Shown: in pieces, positions 5,743-12,197 of the stretch
Layout of the letters: each line of letters starts with the position of its first letter
Position numbering within the stretch: position 1 is the stretch's first letter
Source: Bacillota bacterium
GTDB lineage: Bacteria; Bacillota; Clostridia; Oscillospirales; Acutalibacteraceae
DNA: 20,623 nucleotides
NCBI GenBank assembly: GCA_023401495.1
Contig: JAEXDU010000234.1
Coordinates: forward strand, 1-20,623
Reading direction: 5' to 3'
The notes under the pieces: model-generated
The model's database searches: none
Told to the model about the DNA's origin: nothing
What the model saw: the letters and a program-made list of their open reading frames with translations, nothing else
Program-made: the position numbers and the translations under genes

Positions 5743-6322
5743 GCCTGTCTTCCCGCCTTTCCAGCAGTTTTGCGGCCAAAATCCCGAGCCCCAGCGACAC
5801 GATGGAAGCAAGCCATACGGCAGGCACAATATCGAAGGGCTGAGCAGAACCGTACTGCGCCCGCAGTGTTCCCATAAAGGTAGGCACCAGCTGGATCGAC
5901 GCCGTGTTGATGACCACAAACATCACCATATTATTGTCAGCCTCCGTCGGCCGTTTATTGACGCGGCTCATCTCTTTCATGGCGGCGATTCCCAGCGGCG
6001 TCGCCGCGTTTCCCAGCCCCAGCAGATTGGCTGTGATGTTCATGCAGATCGCCTTCATGGCGGCGCTGTCTTTCGGGTATTTGGGGAACAGCAGTCTCAT
6101 CACAGGGTAAAACATCCGGCTGAGCAGCTTTGTCAGCCCCCCGGCGTCCGCAATTTTCATCAGACCCGTCCATACGCACATCATGCCCAGCAGAACAATC
6201 ACCAGCTGAACCGCACTCGCCGCGCCGGAGAGCACTGCATCGGACAGTTCCGGCAGCCGCCCGGTCAGCAAAGCGCAGATACAGCTGAACAGAATCATTC
6301 CGGCCCAAATGTAATTCATCAT
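5735..6322 (-). CDS. spmA: Spore maturation protein A
   Basis: SpmA is the partner of SpmB and belongs to the same nucleoside recognition family. The 195 residues hold about five or six hydrophobic segments and conserved stretches. These are the NYIWAGMILFS N-terminus, MKIADAGGLTKLLSRMFYPVMRLLFP, and the hallmark NITANLLGLGNAATPLGIAAMKEM followed by NKRPTEADNNMVMFVVINTASIQLVPT. GGTGA is positioned before the start at 6322; a second ATG follows directly at 6319. The gene pair marks the organism as an endospore former. Its promoter was not identified with confidence. Confidence 0.95.
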   Translation of the reverse strand: MMNYIWAGMILFSCICALLTGRLPELSDAVLSGAASAVQLVIVLLGMMCVWTGLMKIADAGGLTKLLSRMFYPVMRLLFPKYPKDSAAMKAICMNITANLLGLGNAATPLGIAAMKEMSRVNKRPTEADNNMVMFVVINTASIQLVPTFMGTLRAQYGSAQPFDIVPAVWLASIVSLGLGILAAKLLERREDRLG

Positions 6323-6418
6323 ATTTCTTCACCCGTACATACATATGTAAAAGCGCTTCATTCCATACCCAAAGCATTTTTATCGAAAGAACAGCGCGGA
6401 AATGAAAATTTTAAGTTT

Positions 6419-6430
6419 ATTTGTACAAAT
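6419..6430. promoter_or_regulatory. 12-base palindrome between divergent spmA and abrB-like genes
   Basis: ATTTGTACAAAT is a perfect palindrome about 40 bases upstream of the -35 box of the plus-strand gene. It could be an operator, but it is AT-rich and may be chance. Confidence 0.25.
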
Positions 6431-6469
6431 ACATATTGTAAAATTAAAGAATTATTCACTGTTTGTTGA

Positions 6470-6498
6470 TTGACACAAATGCCAAAAAAAGGTATTAT
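6470..6498 (+). promoter_or_regulatory. Promoter of the AbrB-like gene
   Basis: Perfect TTGACA (6470-6475), 17-base spacer, TATTAT (6493-6498). Confidence 0.82.
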
Positions 6499-6546
6499 TA
6501 ACTCGCAATATCAATTTATTGGGAATTAGATATTGGTATTGGTTAT

Positions 6547-6564
6547 GATTAGGATTAGGATTAG
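6547..6564 (+). repeat. Three tandem GATTAG hexamers running into the ribosome-binding site
   Basis: The unit GATTAG occurs three times without interruption (6547-6552, 6553-6558, 6559-6564). The last unit supplies the AG of the AGGAGG Shine-Dalgarno sequence (6563-6568). Less regular TTGGTATTGG sequence lies just upstream. Confidence 0.85.
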
Positions 6565-6575
6565 GAGGAACCATC

Positions 6576-6836
6576 ATGAAATCTACGGGGATTGTTCGGC
6601 CAGTCGATATGTTCGGGCGTATCGTACTGCCAAAAGAGCTCAGATCCACTCTCAACATCACAGAAAAAGATTCTTTGGAAATTTTCGTGGAAGATTCTGC
6701 GATTATTCTGAAGAAATACCAGCCTTCCTGTATTTTCTGTGGGAGCATGGATCGAATTTCGAAGTACAAAGACCACAACGTATGTCACAAATGTATGGAA
6801 CGGTTAGCAAAACGTCTTGAAGAAGAGTCTGAATAA
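6576..6836 (+). CDS. AbrB/SpoVT-type transition-state regulator with a C-terminal zinc-ribbon-like tail
   Basis: The protein has 86 residues. Residues 1-47 form the swapped-hairpin DNA-binding domain of AbrB-like proteins (STGIVRPVDMFGRIVLPKELR...LEIFVEDSAIILKKY). The tail has two CxxC pairs, C52/C55 and C70/C73, likely one zinc site, followed by a charged helix. AbrB-type proteins control the shift to stationary phase and sporulation in Firmicutes, and the adjacent spm genes fit that setting. The start at 6576 has AGGAGG seven bases upstream. The hexamer repeat against the ribosome-binding site is unusual. The specific orthologue (abrB or other) cannot be fixed from sequence. Confidence 0.92.
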   Translation: MKSTGIVRPVDMFGRIVLPKELRSTLNITEKDSLEIFVEDSAIILKKYQPSCIFCGSMDRISKYKDHNVCHKCMERLAKRLEEESE

Positions 6837-6871
6837 GCACAACCTGTTCGTTACGGCAGCATTCCAGAAAA

Positions 6872-6905
6872 AGTCCTCCGGCGTTCTTCATTTGGGGGAT
6901 TTTTT
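6872..6905 (+). terminator. Terminator of the AbrB-like gene
   Basis: AGTCCTCC (6872-6879) pairs with GGGGGATT (6894-6901) with two G-U pairs, followed by a T-run to 6905. On the other strand a T-run also follows the stem. Confidence 0.65.
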
Positions 6906-7100
6906 AAACCCTGTGCTGTCTCCACAACAGCACAGCGAACGGTGAAGTTTTATACCGGATGTATTTCCCGTCGCCCTGCCACCCAAGGACATAGAACCCT
7001 TTGGTACCCTGAGCAAATGGGACAGGCCGCATGCACCGCTGCCTGCCAACCCATGATTCTGCTGATGCGCATTTGTCCGTATTTCTTTCACTTGGAATGA
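6906..7100. ncRNA. Gene-free structured stretch, possible non-coding RNA
   Basis: No protein is recognisable in either strand. A perfect 9-base stem (6911-6919 with 6927-6935) is followed by a nested irregular hairpin. In it CCAAG (6973-6977) can pair with CTTGG (7091-7095), CAAAT (7014-7018) with ATTTG (7071-7075), or ATGGG with CCCAT (7017-7021, 7050-7054), and CAGGC (7023-7027) with GCCTG (7041-7045). The stretch sits between a terminator and the next promoter. The long bulged-rod shape is loosely like a 6S-type RNA, but I cannot match it to a known family, and no clear promoter of its own was found. Confidence 0.3.
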
Positions 7101-7105
7101 TTTAC

Positions 7106-7134
7106 TTGACTTTCCCGCTTGCACACAGTATAAT
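7106..7134 (+). promoter_or_regulatory. Promoter of the yybP-ykoY riboswitch transcript
   Basis: TTGACT (7106-7111), 17-base spacer, perfect TATAAT (7129-7134). Confidence 0.88.
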
Positions 7135-7149
7135 GAAGCCACAATTGAA

Positions 7150-7326
7150 AACCCATGAGGGAGTAGTTTGCATACTTTTTGTATGCGGCAAGTCAACACA
7201 ATGACTCGACCAGGTCTGGCTTGCCTTAATTAACGAGACTCATGTATAACTTTATTGGCTATACATGATCTCTACGTCTTGAGTAACACACCCAAGTATA
7301 GCTGTTAAAGCTATACTTGGGTTTTT
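7150..7326 (+). promoter_or_regulatory. yybP-ykoY (manganese) riboswitch with terminator
   Basis: The aptamer shows CCATGAGGGAGTAG (7153-7166), a CATAC/GTATG stem, GGCAAGTCAACACAATGACT, GACCAGGTCTGG, GGCTTGCC and the closing CGAGACTCATG (7234-7244). The last pairs CATGAG with CTCATG. A second stem CATGTATA/TATACATG (7241-7248, 7260-7267) overlaps the closing helix. The terminator has 14-base arms (7290-7303, 7309-7322) followed by T-run to 7326. The class senses Mn2+ and, as expected, the gene downstream is a TMEM165/GDT1 transporter. Metal binding would block the terminator and switch on export. Confidence 0.9.
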
Positions 7327-7361
7327 CTTTTGTAATTCTTATTACAAACGGAGGAAGTAGA

Positions 7362-8090
7362 ATGGGAATCACAGCCTTAGTTTTTTCACTGGGCGCAGTC
7401 GTCTTAGCCGAAATGGGAGACAAAACACAGCTTTTGGCAATGGCTTTCGCAGCAAAATACAAAGCTACTAAGGTCATGATCGGTGTCTTTTTGGCCACGA
7501 TTTTAAACCATGCTCTGGCCGTGGCTGTTGGCCATATGCTGACGCGCTTTGAAACGATCCAGGTATGGATTCAGGGAATTGCCGCGTTGTCGTTTATCTT
7601 TTTCGGGCTATGGACCATCCGGGGGGACAAGCTGGATGGAGAGGAAAACAAAACCACAAAATTCGGGGCCATTGCGACGGTTGCAATCGCATTTTTCATT
7701 GCGGAAATGGGTGACAAGACCCAGCTGACCACAGTGGCACTCGCCGCAAAATTCCCCACAAACCCGCTTTGGATCCTGGCCGGCACCACGCTGGGCATGC
7801 TGATCGCCGACGGCATTGGAATCATCATCGGCGTTGTATTGTGTAAGAAGATCCCGGAGCGGACAGTGAAGCTGATTTCCGCCGCAGTGTTCATCTTCTT
7901 CGGTTTCCTGGGCAGCTATCAGGTGATGAGAAGCGATTTGGGCCTGAATACCGACATCATCATGCTGGTCATGACTCTTCTTTATGCCCTGACTGCCGCA
8001 GCAACCATTTATCTGCTGAAAAAAGAAAGCACAGAAGAGACTCCAGACTCTGTCTCTCCCGCATGCTGTCAGGTCAAAAAGGAAATCTGA
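7362..8090 (+). CDS. TMEM165/GDT1-family cation transporter, probable manganese exporter
   Basis: This is a 242-residue membrane protein with two homologous halves, each carrying the family motif E-x-GD-K-[TS]: AEMGDKTQLLAMAFAAKY at about residues 16-33 and AEMGDKTQLTTVALAAKF at about 118-135. Each half has three transmembrane segments. Bacterial members export Mn2+; the acidic motifs line the ion path. The start at 7362 follows GGAGGA with correct spacing and lies after the riboswitch terminator, whereas the in-frame ATG at 7317 falls inside the terminator and is rejected. The tail (SVSPACCQVKKEI) includes a CC pair near the C-terminus. Control by the yybP-ykoY leader strongly supports manganese homeostasis. 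Confidence 0.93.
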   Translation: MGITALVFSLGAVVLAEMGDKTQLLAMAFAAKYKATKVMIGVFLATILNHALAVAVGHMLTRFETIQVWIQGIAALSFIFFGLWTIRGDKLDGEENKTTKFGAIATVAIAFFIAEMGDKTQLTTVALAAKFPTNPLWILAGTTLGMLIADGIGIIIGVVLCKKIPERTVKLISAAVFIFFGFLGSYQVMRSDLGLNTDIIMLVMTLLYALTAAATIYLLKKESTEETPDSVSPACCQVKKEI

Positions 8091-8204
8091 TCTGCTTTTC
8101 GAAAAACATGCAGGACGCCGAAATTTGCACAGGACAAACGGCAAACACCGCAAATGCAGTCTTATGCTTGTTGTATGCGACTGCACTTGCGGGTTCCTCT
8201 GCCT

Positions 8205-8223
8205 TGCGGGTACGCAGCAGCAC
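8205..8223 (+). repeat. Dispersed repeat, copy 2
   Basis: Exact second copy of the 19-base core at 364-382, again preceded by a TTGCGG (8188-8193) and followed by GCAAAAT. It lies between the transporter gene and its terminator. Confidence 0.65.
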
Positions 8224-8276
8224 AGGAAGCAAAATTGTTTCCTAGTTCTGCGATTGTGCAATTTTTAAACAGCCTG

Positions 8277-8306
8277 AGCCCGGCAGCGGTATGCTGCCGG
8301 GCTTTT
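8277..8306 (+). terminator. Terminator downstream of the GDT1-type transporter
   Basis: Eleven-base perfect arms AGCCCGGCAGC (8277-8287) and GCTGCCGGGCT (8293-8303) with loop GGTAT, followed by TTTTATT. Confidence 0.9.
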
Positions 8307-8563
8307 ATTCTGTCCAGATAAAATGAGGGGGTTGGTACCCTGTTTCTCCTGCCGCCCGGTATGGGCGCTTTCGGCAGCAATTGCAGCCAAAGCAAAATAA
8401 ATTCTAAAAAAGCAGCAGAACAGCTTTTGCTTTATTGGGATGAAAGATTTCTTCGGAACCGCGAATATTCTTTTAAACAGTTTTCCCCGGCACAGCATCG
8501 CTTTCAAAACAAGATACAGAGCCGATTCTTTGAGAGATTTGTTAAAAATTGCTTTTAGGGTTA
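8307..8563. other. Intergenic stretch, no gene seen
   Basis: This AT-rich stretch contains TTGGTACCCTG (8331-8341, also at 7001-7011) and a small GCCC/GGGC foldback near 8354-8367. It also holds a 9-base inverted repeat AAAGCAAAA (8389-8397) with TTTTGCTTT (8425-8433). The open frames across it have no recognisable product or good start. Confidence 0.4.
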
Positions 8564-8592
8564 TTGATTTTTATCGTTCAAGCTGTTATTCT
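8564..8592 (+). promoter_or_regulatory. Probable promoter of the alkD-like gene
   Basis: TTGATT (8564-8569), 17-base spacer, TATTCT (8587-8592). Two imperfect direct repeats GGTTCCGAGTGTACT and GGTTCCAAGTACT (8608-8622, 8628-8640) follow, starting 20 bases apart. Confidence 0.55.
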
Positions 8593-8693
8593 GAAAGCAT
8601 ATGAGTTGGTTCCGAGTGTACTGAATCGGTTCCAAGTACTGCCGTCCGGTTTTCTGCCCGGTGCGGAAAACCACGGTAAGGGGGTTCTTTCGG

Positions 8694-9416
8694 ATGGAGA
8701 AAAGCGTCCGGCCGGAATGGGACTGGGAAGTTCCGGCCCGTCAGCAGCTGGAGCTGTTAGCGGAATCATCGTATCGTGCGTTCAGTGAAAAGCTTCTGCC
8801 CGGAACCTCCCACATTTTAGGAGTGCGGCTTCCCACGCTGCGGCGGCTGGCAAAACAGATTGCAGCGGGAGATTGGCGCGGCTATCTCGCGCTGGCATCA
8901 AACGGCACCTTTGAGGAGATCATGCTTCAGGGCCTTGTTCTCGGGTGTGCCAAGGCAGATACGGCGGAACTGCTGGCCCGCACCGCCGATTTTATTCCCA
9001 AGATCGACAACTGGTCTGTATGCGACAGCTTTTGCTCCGGCTTCCGCCTGGCCGGGCGCGAACCGGAAACCGTGTGGAATTTTCTTCTGCCCTATCTGGA
9101 ATCCGAACGGGAGTTTTTTTGCCGCTTCGGTGTGGTGATGCTGCTGGATCATTACTGCGGCGAGGAATACCTGGAGCGCACGCTGCTTCGGCTGACGCAG
9201 ATACAGGCGGAGGGGTATTATGCCAAAATGGCGGCCGCATGGGCAATTTCGGAGTGTTTTGCCAAAGACCCGGCACGAACAATCCCCTATCTGGAGCAGC
9301 CGACCTGGGATGATTTTATTCACAATAAGGCGATCCAGAAGATCACGGAATCCTACCGGGTTTCTCCGGACAAAAAGGCTTTGGCCCGCGGCCTGAAACG
9401 CATTGCCTCGGCCTGA
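8694..9416 (+). CDS. DNA alkylation repair protein, AlkD-like HEAT-repeat family
   Basis: The 240-residue protein is an all-helical HEAT-like repeat enzyme of the AlkC/AlkD type, which are DNA glycosylases removing bulky or cationic alkylated bases without flipping them out. Typical stretches are LLPGTSHILGVRLPTLRRLAKQIAAGDW (about 33-60), FEEIMLQGLVLGCAK (72-86), IPKIDNWSVCDSFCSGF (99-115), SEREFFCRFGVVMLLDHY (136-153) and YYAKMAAAWAISECFAKDP (173-191). DNW and the acidic/aromatic residues around it match the family's DNA-contacting site. The start at 8694 is preceded by AAGGGGG at good spacing; an earlier in-frame ATG at 8661 lacks one. It appears to be monocistronic. The substrate is not determinable from sequence. 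Confidence 0.88.
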   Translation: MEKSVRPEWDWEVPARQQLELLAESSYRAFSEKLLPGTSHILGVRLPTLRRLAKQIAAGDWRGYLALASNGTFEEIMLQGLVLGCAKADTAELLARTADFIPKIDNWSVCDSFCSGFRLAGREPETVWNFLLPYLESEREFFCRFGVVMLLDHYCGEEYLERTLLRLTQIQAEGYYAKMAAAWAISECFAKDPARTIPYLEQPTWDDFIHNKAIQKITESYRVSPDKKALARGLKRIASA

Positions 9417-9519
9417 ACGAAACCGCCTGCCCATCACTGCGGCGATGGCCGGTTTACCGAACACTTACATACTGTCCGTTTTCTGAAAACATGAATCAAA
9501 GGGGCAAAGGAGGTCTATT

Positions 9520-10347
9520 ATGGAACCGCAGTTAGATCTGGCAATTGACTGTACCTATGCTGATTCCGACATGCCAATTCAACAGCTGTACTTCAACGTA
9601 TACCGTCAGATTTACATCAAACAGGGAAAAATTCGGCTGACTGTCAACGGAGCAAATTACATTATTCCTGCGGGACATATGTTCTTTTTCAGCAATTTAG
9701 ATGAATGCTCGCTGGAGGTGCTGGAAGCGCCGTACCAACGGTATTTGGTGACGATTCAGCCGCTAAAAATCCATCACATTCTGTACGACAGCCCTTTGAT
9801 GTCTGTTTTTCAGCATCATTCCGCCGAGAGCTTCCCCACCTTCGATCTGACGGACTGCCAGGAGGAAGCCGAAACGCTGTTTGAAAGAATGTCCCACGAA
9901 AGCGCACGCTTTCGCCCTTACCGCGGCGACTATATGGTATCTTTTCTGCAGCAGTCTCTGATTCTGGCCTATCGCCGCTCCGCCGGTCAGTTTGCCTCGT
10001 ATGACGGACGGCACTCCTCCCACATTTATGAAGTGAAAAAGTATCTGGAGGAGCATTGTCTGGAAGATATTCAGATCAAAGAGCTGGCGGAACAGTTCTA
10101 TATCAGCGTTTATTACCTGTCGCACAGCTTCAAGAGCATGACCGGGTACAGCCCAAAGCAATTTTTGCTGATGAACCGGCTGTCCTACGCCAAGGATTTA
10201 CTGTGGAATACGAAAAAGCCGATTGCCCAGATCGCGGTGGAGTGCGGATTCGGCAACGCCAACAACTTTATCCGTGCGTTTAAAAAGCACACGGGAGCGG
10301 CTCCCGGGAAATTCCGGTCTTCCACGACCTCCGGCAACCAGCTGTAA
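9520..10347 (+). CDS. AraC-family transcriptional regulator
   Basis: The protein has 275 residues. The N-terminal half (about 1-130) is a cupin-like effector domain (YIKQGKIRLTVNGANYIIPAGHMFFFSNLDEC). The C-terminal 100 residues are the double helix-turn-helix of AraC/XylS regulators, with IYEVKKYLEEHCLEDIQIKELAEQFYISVYYLSHSFKSMTGYSPKQFLLMNRLSYAKDLL and the second motif PIAQIAVECGFGNANNFIRAFKKHTGAAPGKFR. It usually controls carbon-source genes, but no metabolic gene is adjacent, so the target is unknown. AAAGGAGG stands just before the ATG, giving a confident start. It follows the alkD-like gene after 103 bases without a clear terminator between, so shared transcription is possible. Confidence 0.94.
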   Translation: MEPQLDLAIDCTYADSDMPIQQLYFNVYRQIYIKQGKIRLTVNGANYIIPAGHMFFFSNLDECSLEVLEAPYQRYLVTIQPLKIHHILYDSPLMSVFQHHSAESFPTFDLTDCQEEAETLFERMSHESARFRPYRGDYMVSFLQQSLILAYRRSAGQFASYDGRHSSHIYEVKKYLEEHCLEDIQIKELAEQFYISVYYLSHSFKSMTGYSPKQFLLMNRLSYAKDLLWNTKKPIAQIAVECGFGNANNFIRAFKKHTGAAPGKFRSSTTSGNQL

Positions 10348-10427
10348 TCGGGATTCTGTAGACAGAACGCTGCGGCAGAAGGCTGTTTTGTCCAAGACTT
10401 TCACGCAGGCGCCAAATCATCGGAATT

Positions 10428-10476
10428 GAAAAAACCCCCGCCATCAGGCCAATGTCATTCAGTTAAGGAGCAAATT
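10428..10476 (-). repeat. Dispersed non-coding element, copy A (T-tract pointing left)
   Basis: Read on the minus strand it is ATTTGCTCCTTAACTGAATG, then ACATTGGCCTGATGGCGGGGG and a T-tract. Copy B at 12198-12246 on the plus strand is nearly the same: ATTTGCTCTTAACTAAATG, then ACATGGGCCATCAGGCGGGGGC and T-tract. About 20 of the first 22 bases agree. The central TGAT/ATCA core is inverted between copies. Confidence 0.65.
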
Positions 10477-10500
10477 GAAAAAATTTGCTCCTTAATTTTT
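10463..10500 (+). terminator. Terminator downstream of the AraC regulator
   Basis: Fourteen-base arms TTAAGGAGCAAATT (10463-10476) and AATTTGCTCCTTAA (10482-10495) with loop GAAAA, followed by TTTTT. The left arm is part of repeat copy A. Confidence 0.85.
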
Positions 10501-10556
10501 ATAAACAAAAGAACGACCCCAACCCAATCATTCGCATCAATCAGCAAAAAAGAAAC

Positions 10557-10588
10557 TCCCCGCCCATTCATTGAACAATGGGCGGGGA
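10557..10588. terminator. Bidirectional terminator, mainly for the minus-strand chemotaxis gene
   Basis: Twelve-base arms TCCCCGCCCATT (10557-10568) and AATGGGCGGGGA (10577-10588) enclose an eight-base loop. On the minus strand a TTTCTTTTTT run follows; on the plus strand ATTTTTT follows a few bases later. Confidence 0.88.
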
Positions 10589-10691
10589 ACTTCATTTTTT
10601 GTGGGTTTGGGCTTAACAAAATCACATTAGGGATTGCAGCGGTTCGCTGTACCCTCGGGCTTTGTATTGTTTTCCTTGCGGATATGGATTG

Positions 10692-11534
10692 CTATTCGTT
10701 TGACATGTAATTGGAAATTCCCGCAAGCTCCCCGGCCATTGCCGCAAAATCAAGGCTGGCCTTTGCCATTTCCTGTATCGACGCTTCCTGGGATTTTGCA
10801 GTATGGTCAACCGCTTGAATCTTCCTGTTCATTTGAATAATGGCATGCTGCACCTTGTCCAACAGGTCCTTAATCGTTTTAACCGACTCGTCACTTTCGA
10901 CCGCCAGCTTGCGCACCTCGCCGGCCACTACGTCAAAGCCTTTGCCAAGCGCGCCGACGTGGGCAGCTTCGATCGATGCGTTCAAGGCCAATAAATTTGT
11001 TTGCCTTGCGATGCTGCTGATGGAAGCGACGATTTCGTCCGTTTGCTTGATCGAGCTTGTGAGTTGATTGCTAAAAGCCCCAAGTTCACCGGAAATATTG
11101 GCAAGCTCCGCAGTTGTTGCAGCAATCTCCTCCATATTGGCGGTATATTCCTGTGCGGATGTAGCTAAATTATTCGAAATATGTTGTATTTTTTCTTGAG
11201 TATCTACAGCCTGGGCTGTAATAACACAACCGACGACCTTGTTGCCATTTTTAAACGGGTATGCGCACGCAATATAAGGTACGCCAAAAGCGGATTGCTC
11301 CTTTGTAACCTTTCGCACAACCTTTTGACCGGTTGCCATACATTGTTTGCTGGCTTTACCCTGCATCGGGTCTCCGACCTTGACTTTAAAGTCGAAAGAT
11401 CTACCCGGGGCATATGAAGTATAATAACCCTCTTTAATGACAGAAACATCAACATCTTCCGTAAATATTTCATTCAGATACGGCGTCAAAATCGTAAAAA
11501 AATCCAATAATTCTTCTGCTGAATAGTTTGCCAC
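10692..11534 (-). CDS. Soluble methyl-accepting chemotaxis-type signal transducer (YfmS-like)
   Basis: With the GTG start at 11534 it has 280 residues. Residues 1-112 are a small sensor domain (VGDPMQGK...[41 protein letters not shown]), like the one in Bacillus YfmS-type receptors. Residues 120-280 are a short cytoplasmic signalling hairpin with [45 protein letters not shown], which contacts CheA/CheW. There are no membrane segments, so it should sense an intracellular cue. The signalling tip has H192 in [12 protein letters not shown] where EAARAGE is usual. GTG at 11534 is preferred because AAAGGGGCGG precedes it and the size matches the family. In-frame ATGs at 11588 and 11663 extend it but lack ribosome-binding sites. 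No other chemotaxis or flagellar gene is nearby. Confidence 0.87.
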   Translation of the reverse strand: MANYSAEELLDFFTILTPYLNEIFTEDVDVSVIKEGYYTSYAPGRSFDFKVKVGDPMQGKASKQCMATGQKVVRKVTKEQSAFGVPYIACAYPFKNGNKVVGCVITAQAVDTQEKIQHISNNLATSAQEYTANMEEIAATTAELANISGELGAFSNQLTSSIKQTDEIVASISSIARQTNLLALNASIEAAHVGALGKGFDVVAGEVRKLAVESDESVKTIKDLLDKVQHAIIQMNRKIQAVDHTAKSQEASIQEMAKASLDFAAMAGELAGISNYMSNE

Positions 11535-11765
11535 AATATCCGCCCCTTTATATTTCTCATTTGCAAAATAAACACGAAATGTTTCCATATAGTTAGGCCA
11601 TCGAAAAATTCGCTTGTTTGTTGCTGTGTCCGGCCAAAACGAAGCAGTCCAATCATCAGCCATGCTTTAACAGATTTTAAAAATCCTGCATCTCCGTCGC
11701 CCTGCGGACAGATCATACCTGAATGATTGGGTTTTCCATCGATCTCCGGATAGAGCACCATTGAT
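11535..11765 (-). promoter_or_regulatory. Long leader of the chemotaxis-type gene, content unexplained
   Basis: If transcription starts from the promoter at 11766-11795 and translation at the GTG, the leader is about 225 bases. An open frame across it (ATG at 11761) lies five bases after the -10 box and is unlikely to be a separate gene. CGGAGATCGATGG and CGGAGATGCAGG recur within 60 bases. I could not match it to a known riboswitch. Part may instead be coding if one of the upstream ATGs is used. Confidence 0.3.
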
Positions 11766-11795
11766 ATTGTACCCTTTTATGTGACAAACTGTCAA
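11766..11795 (-). promoter_or_regulatory. Promoter of the chemotaxis-type gene with overlapping inverted repeat
   Basis: Minus strand: perfect TTGACA (11790-11795), 18-base spacer, TACAAT (11766-11771). TGACA/TGTCA arms around AAC (11782-11794) overlap the -35 box. Confidence 0.65.
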
Positions 11796-11830
11796 GTGCA
11801 GCGCTGATTTCCGATAGATTTATGTGACAA
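11776..11830 (+). repeat. 12-base direct repeat at the chemotaxis gene promoter
   Basis: TTTATGTGACAA occurs at 11776-11787 and again at 11819-11830, 43 bases apart (start to start), about four helical turns. The first copy lies in the promoter spacer; the second is upstream. This is a candidate regulator binding pair. Confidence 0.55.
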
Positions 11831-11876
11831 TTGTTGAACAGTGTCGCGCCAAACTGTAACAATAGCACCACAGCGG

Positions 11877-12160
11877 CTACTCAATCACCAGTTTCCCCGC
11901 CGCTTTGAATGCATGGCTCTGTAACTTGCCGTCGCGAATAAAGTTGCCCTCAAGCTGTTGGCCCACCGTCAGCGGACACCGAGCGCCCGCTCCAGCAGGG
12001 AAATGGGCAGCAGAAAAACAGCCCCCCAGTATTCGCCCTGCAAATCCTCCCCGGCGATGAGATAGCTCGTCATCTCGCCGCCGGTCATGCGCTCACCGTT
12101 GACGGTCAGCGATGCGTGCTCCTGCTCGTCGGCGGTGGCGACGACGCGCTTACCGTCCAT
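11877..12160 (-). pseudogene. Frameshifted remnant of a probable CBM9-like protein
   Basis: On the minus strand a frame from about 12160 reads SLTVNGERMTGGEMTSYLIAGEDLQGEYWGAVFLLPISLLERALG and then stops at 11969. The next frame at once continues the same kind of protein, CPLTVGQQLEGNFIRDGKLQSHAFKAAGKLVIE, to a stop at 11877. A single-base shift near 11975-11985 therefore breaks the gene. The pattern WGAVFLLPISLLE...G..LEGNF.R.G resembles family 9-like carbohydrate-binding proteins. Their usual final stretch (histidine, then W-N-P) is missing here, which suggests an internal deletion. No proper start or ribosome-binding site is visible, so the 5' part is also missing. The identity is tentative; the coding character across the frameshift is clear. 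Confidence 0.55.
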
Positions 12161-12197
12161 TCCTTTGAAAAAACAGACAAGGGTTCTTTTTTTGCAG

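Noticed and set aside
5471..6469. Plus-strand open frame across spmA-spmB.
   Set aside because: Its peptide is low-complexity and basic (many H, R, Q), typical of an antisense shadow; SpmA and SpmB are clear on the other strand.
6547..6564. Tandem repeats considered as a CRISPR-like or telomere-like array.
   Set aside because: The units are six bases with no spacers and only three copies; it is a simple tandem repeat.
6888..7199. 103-codon minus-strand frame across the structured intergenic stretch.
   Set aside because: It runs through the yybP-ykoY promoter and aptamer, has a biased composition and no ribosome-binding site.
8549..8788. 79-codon plus-strand frame with a hydrophobic start before the alkD-like gene.
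   Set aside because: It overlaps the promoter and the alkD-like start in another frame, and its second half is only a shadow of that gene.
10426..10710. 94-codon plus-strand frame after the AraC gene.
   Set aside because: It contains both terminator hairpins and the end of the chemotaxis gene on the other strand, so it is not a gene.
11486..11761. 91-codon minus-strand frame upstream of the chemotaxis receptor (IDGKPNHSGMICPQGDGDAG).
   Set aside because: The beginning looks protein-like, but the ATG is five bases from the -10 box and the rest is a random-looking frame overlapping the receptor. Kept only as a note on the leader.
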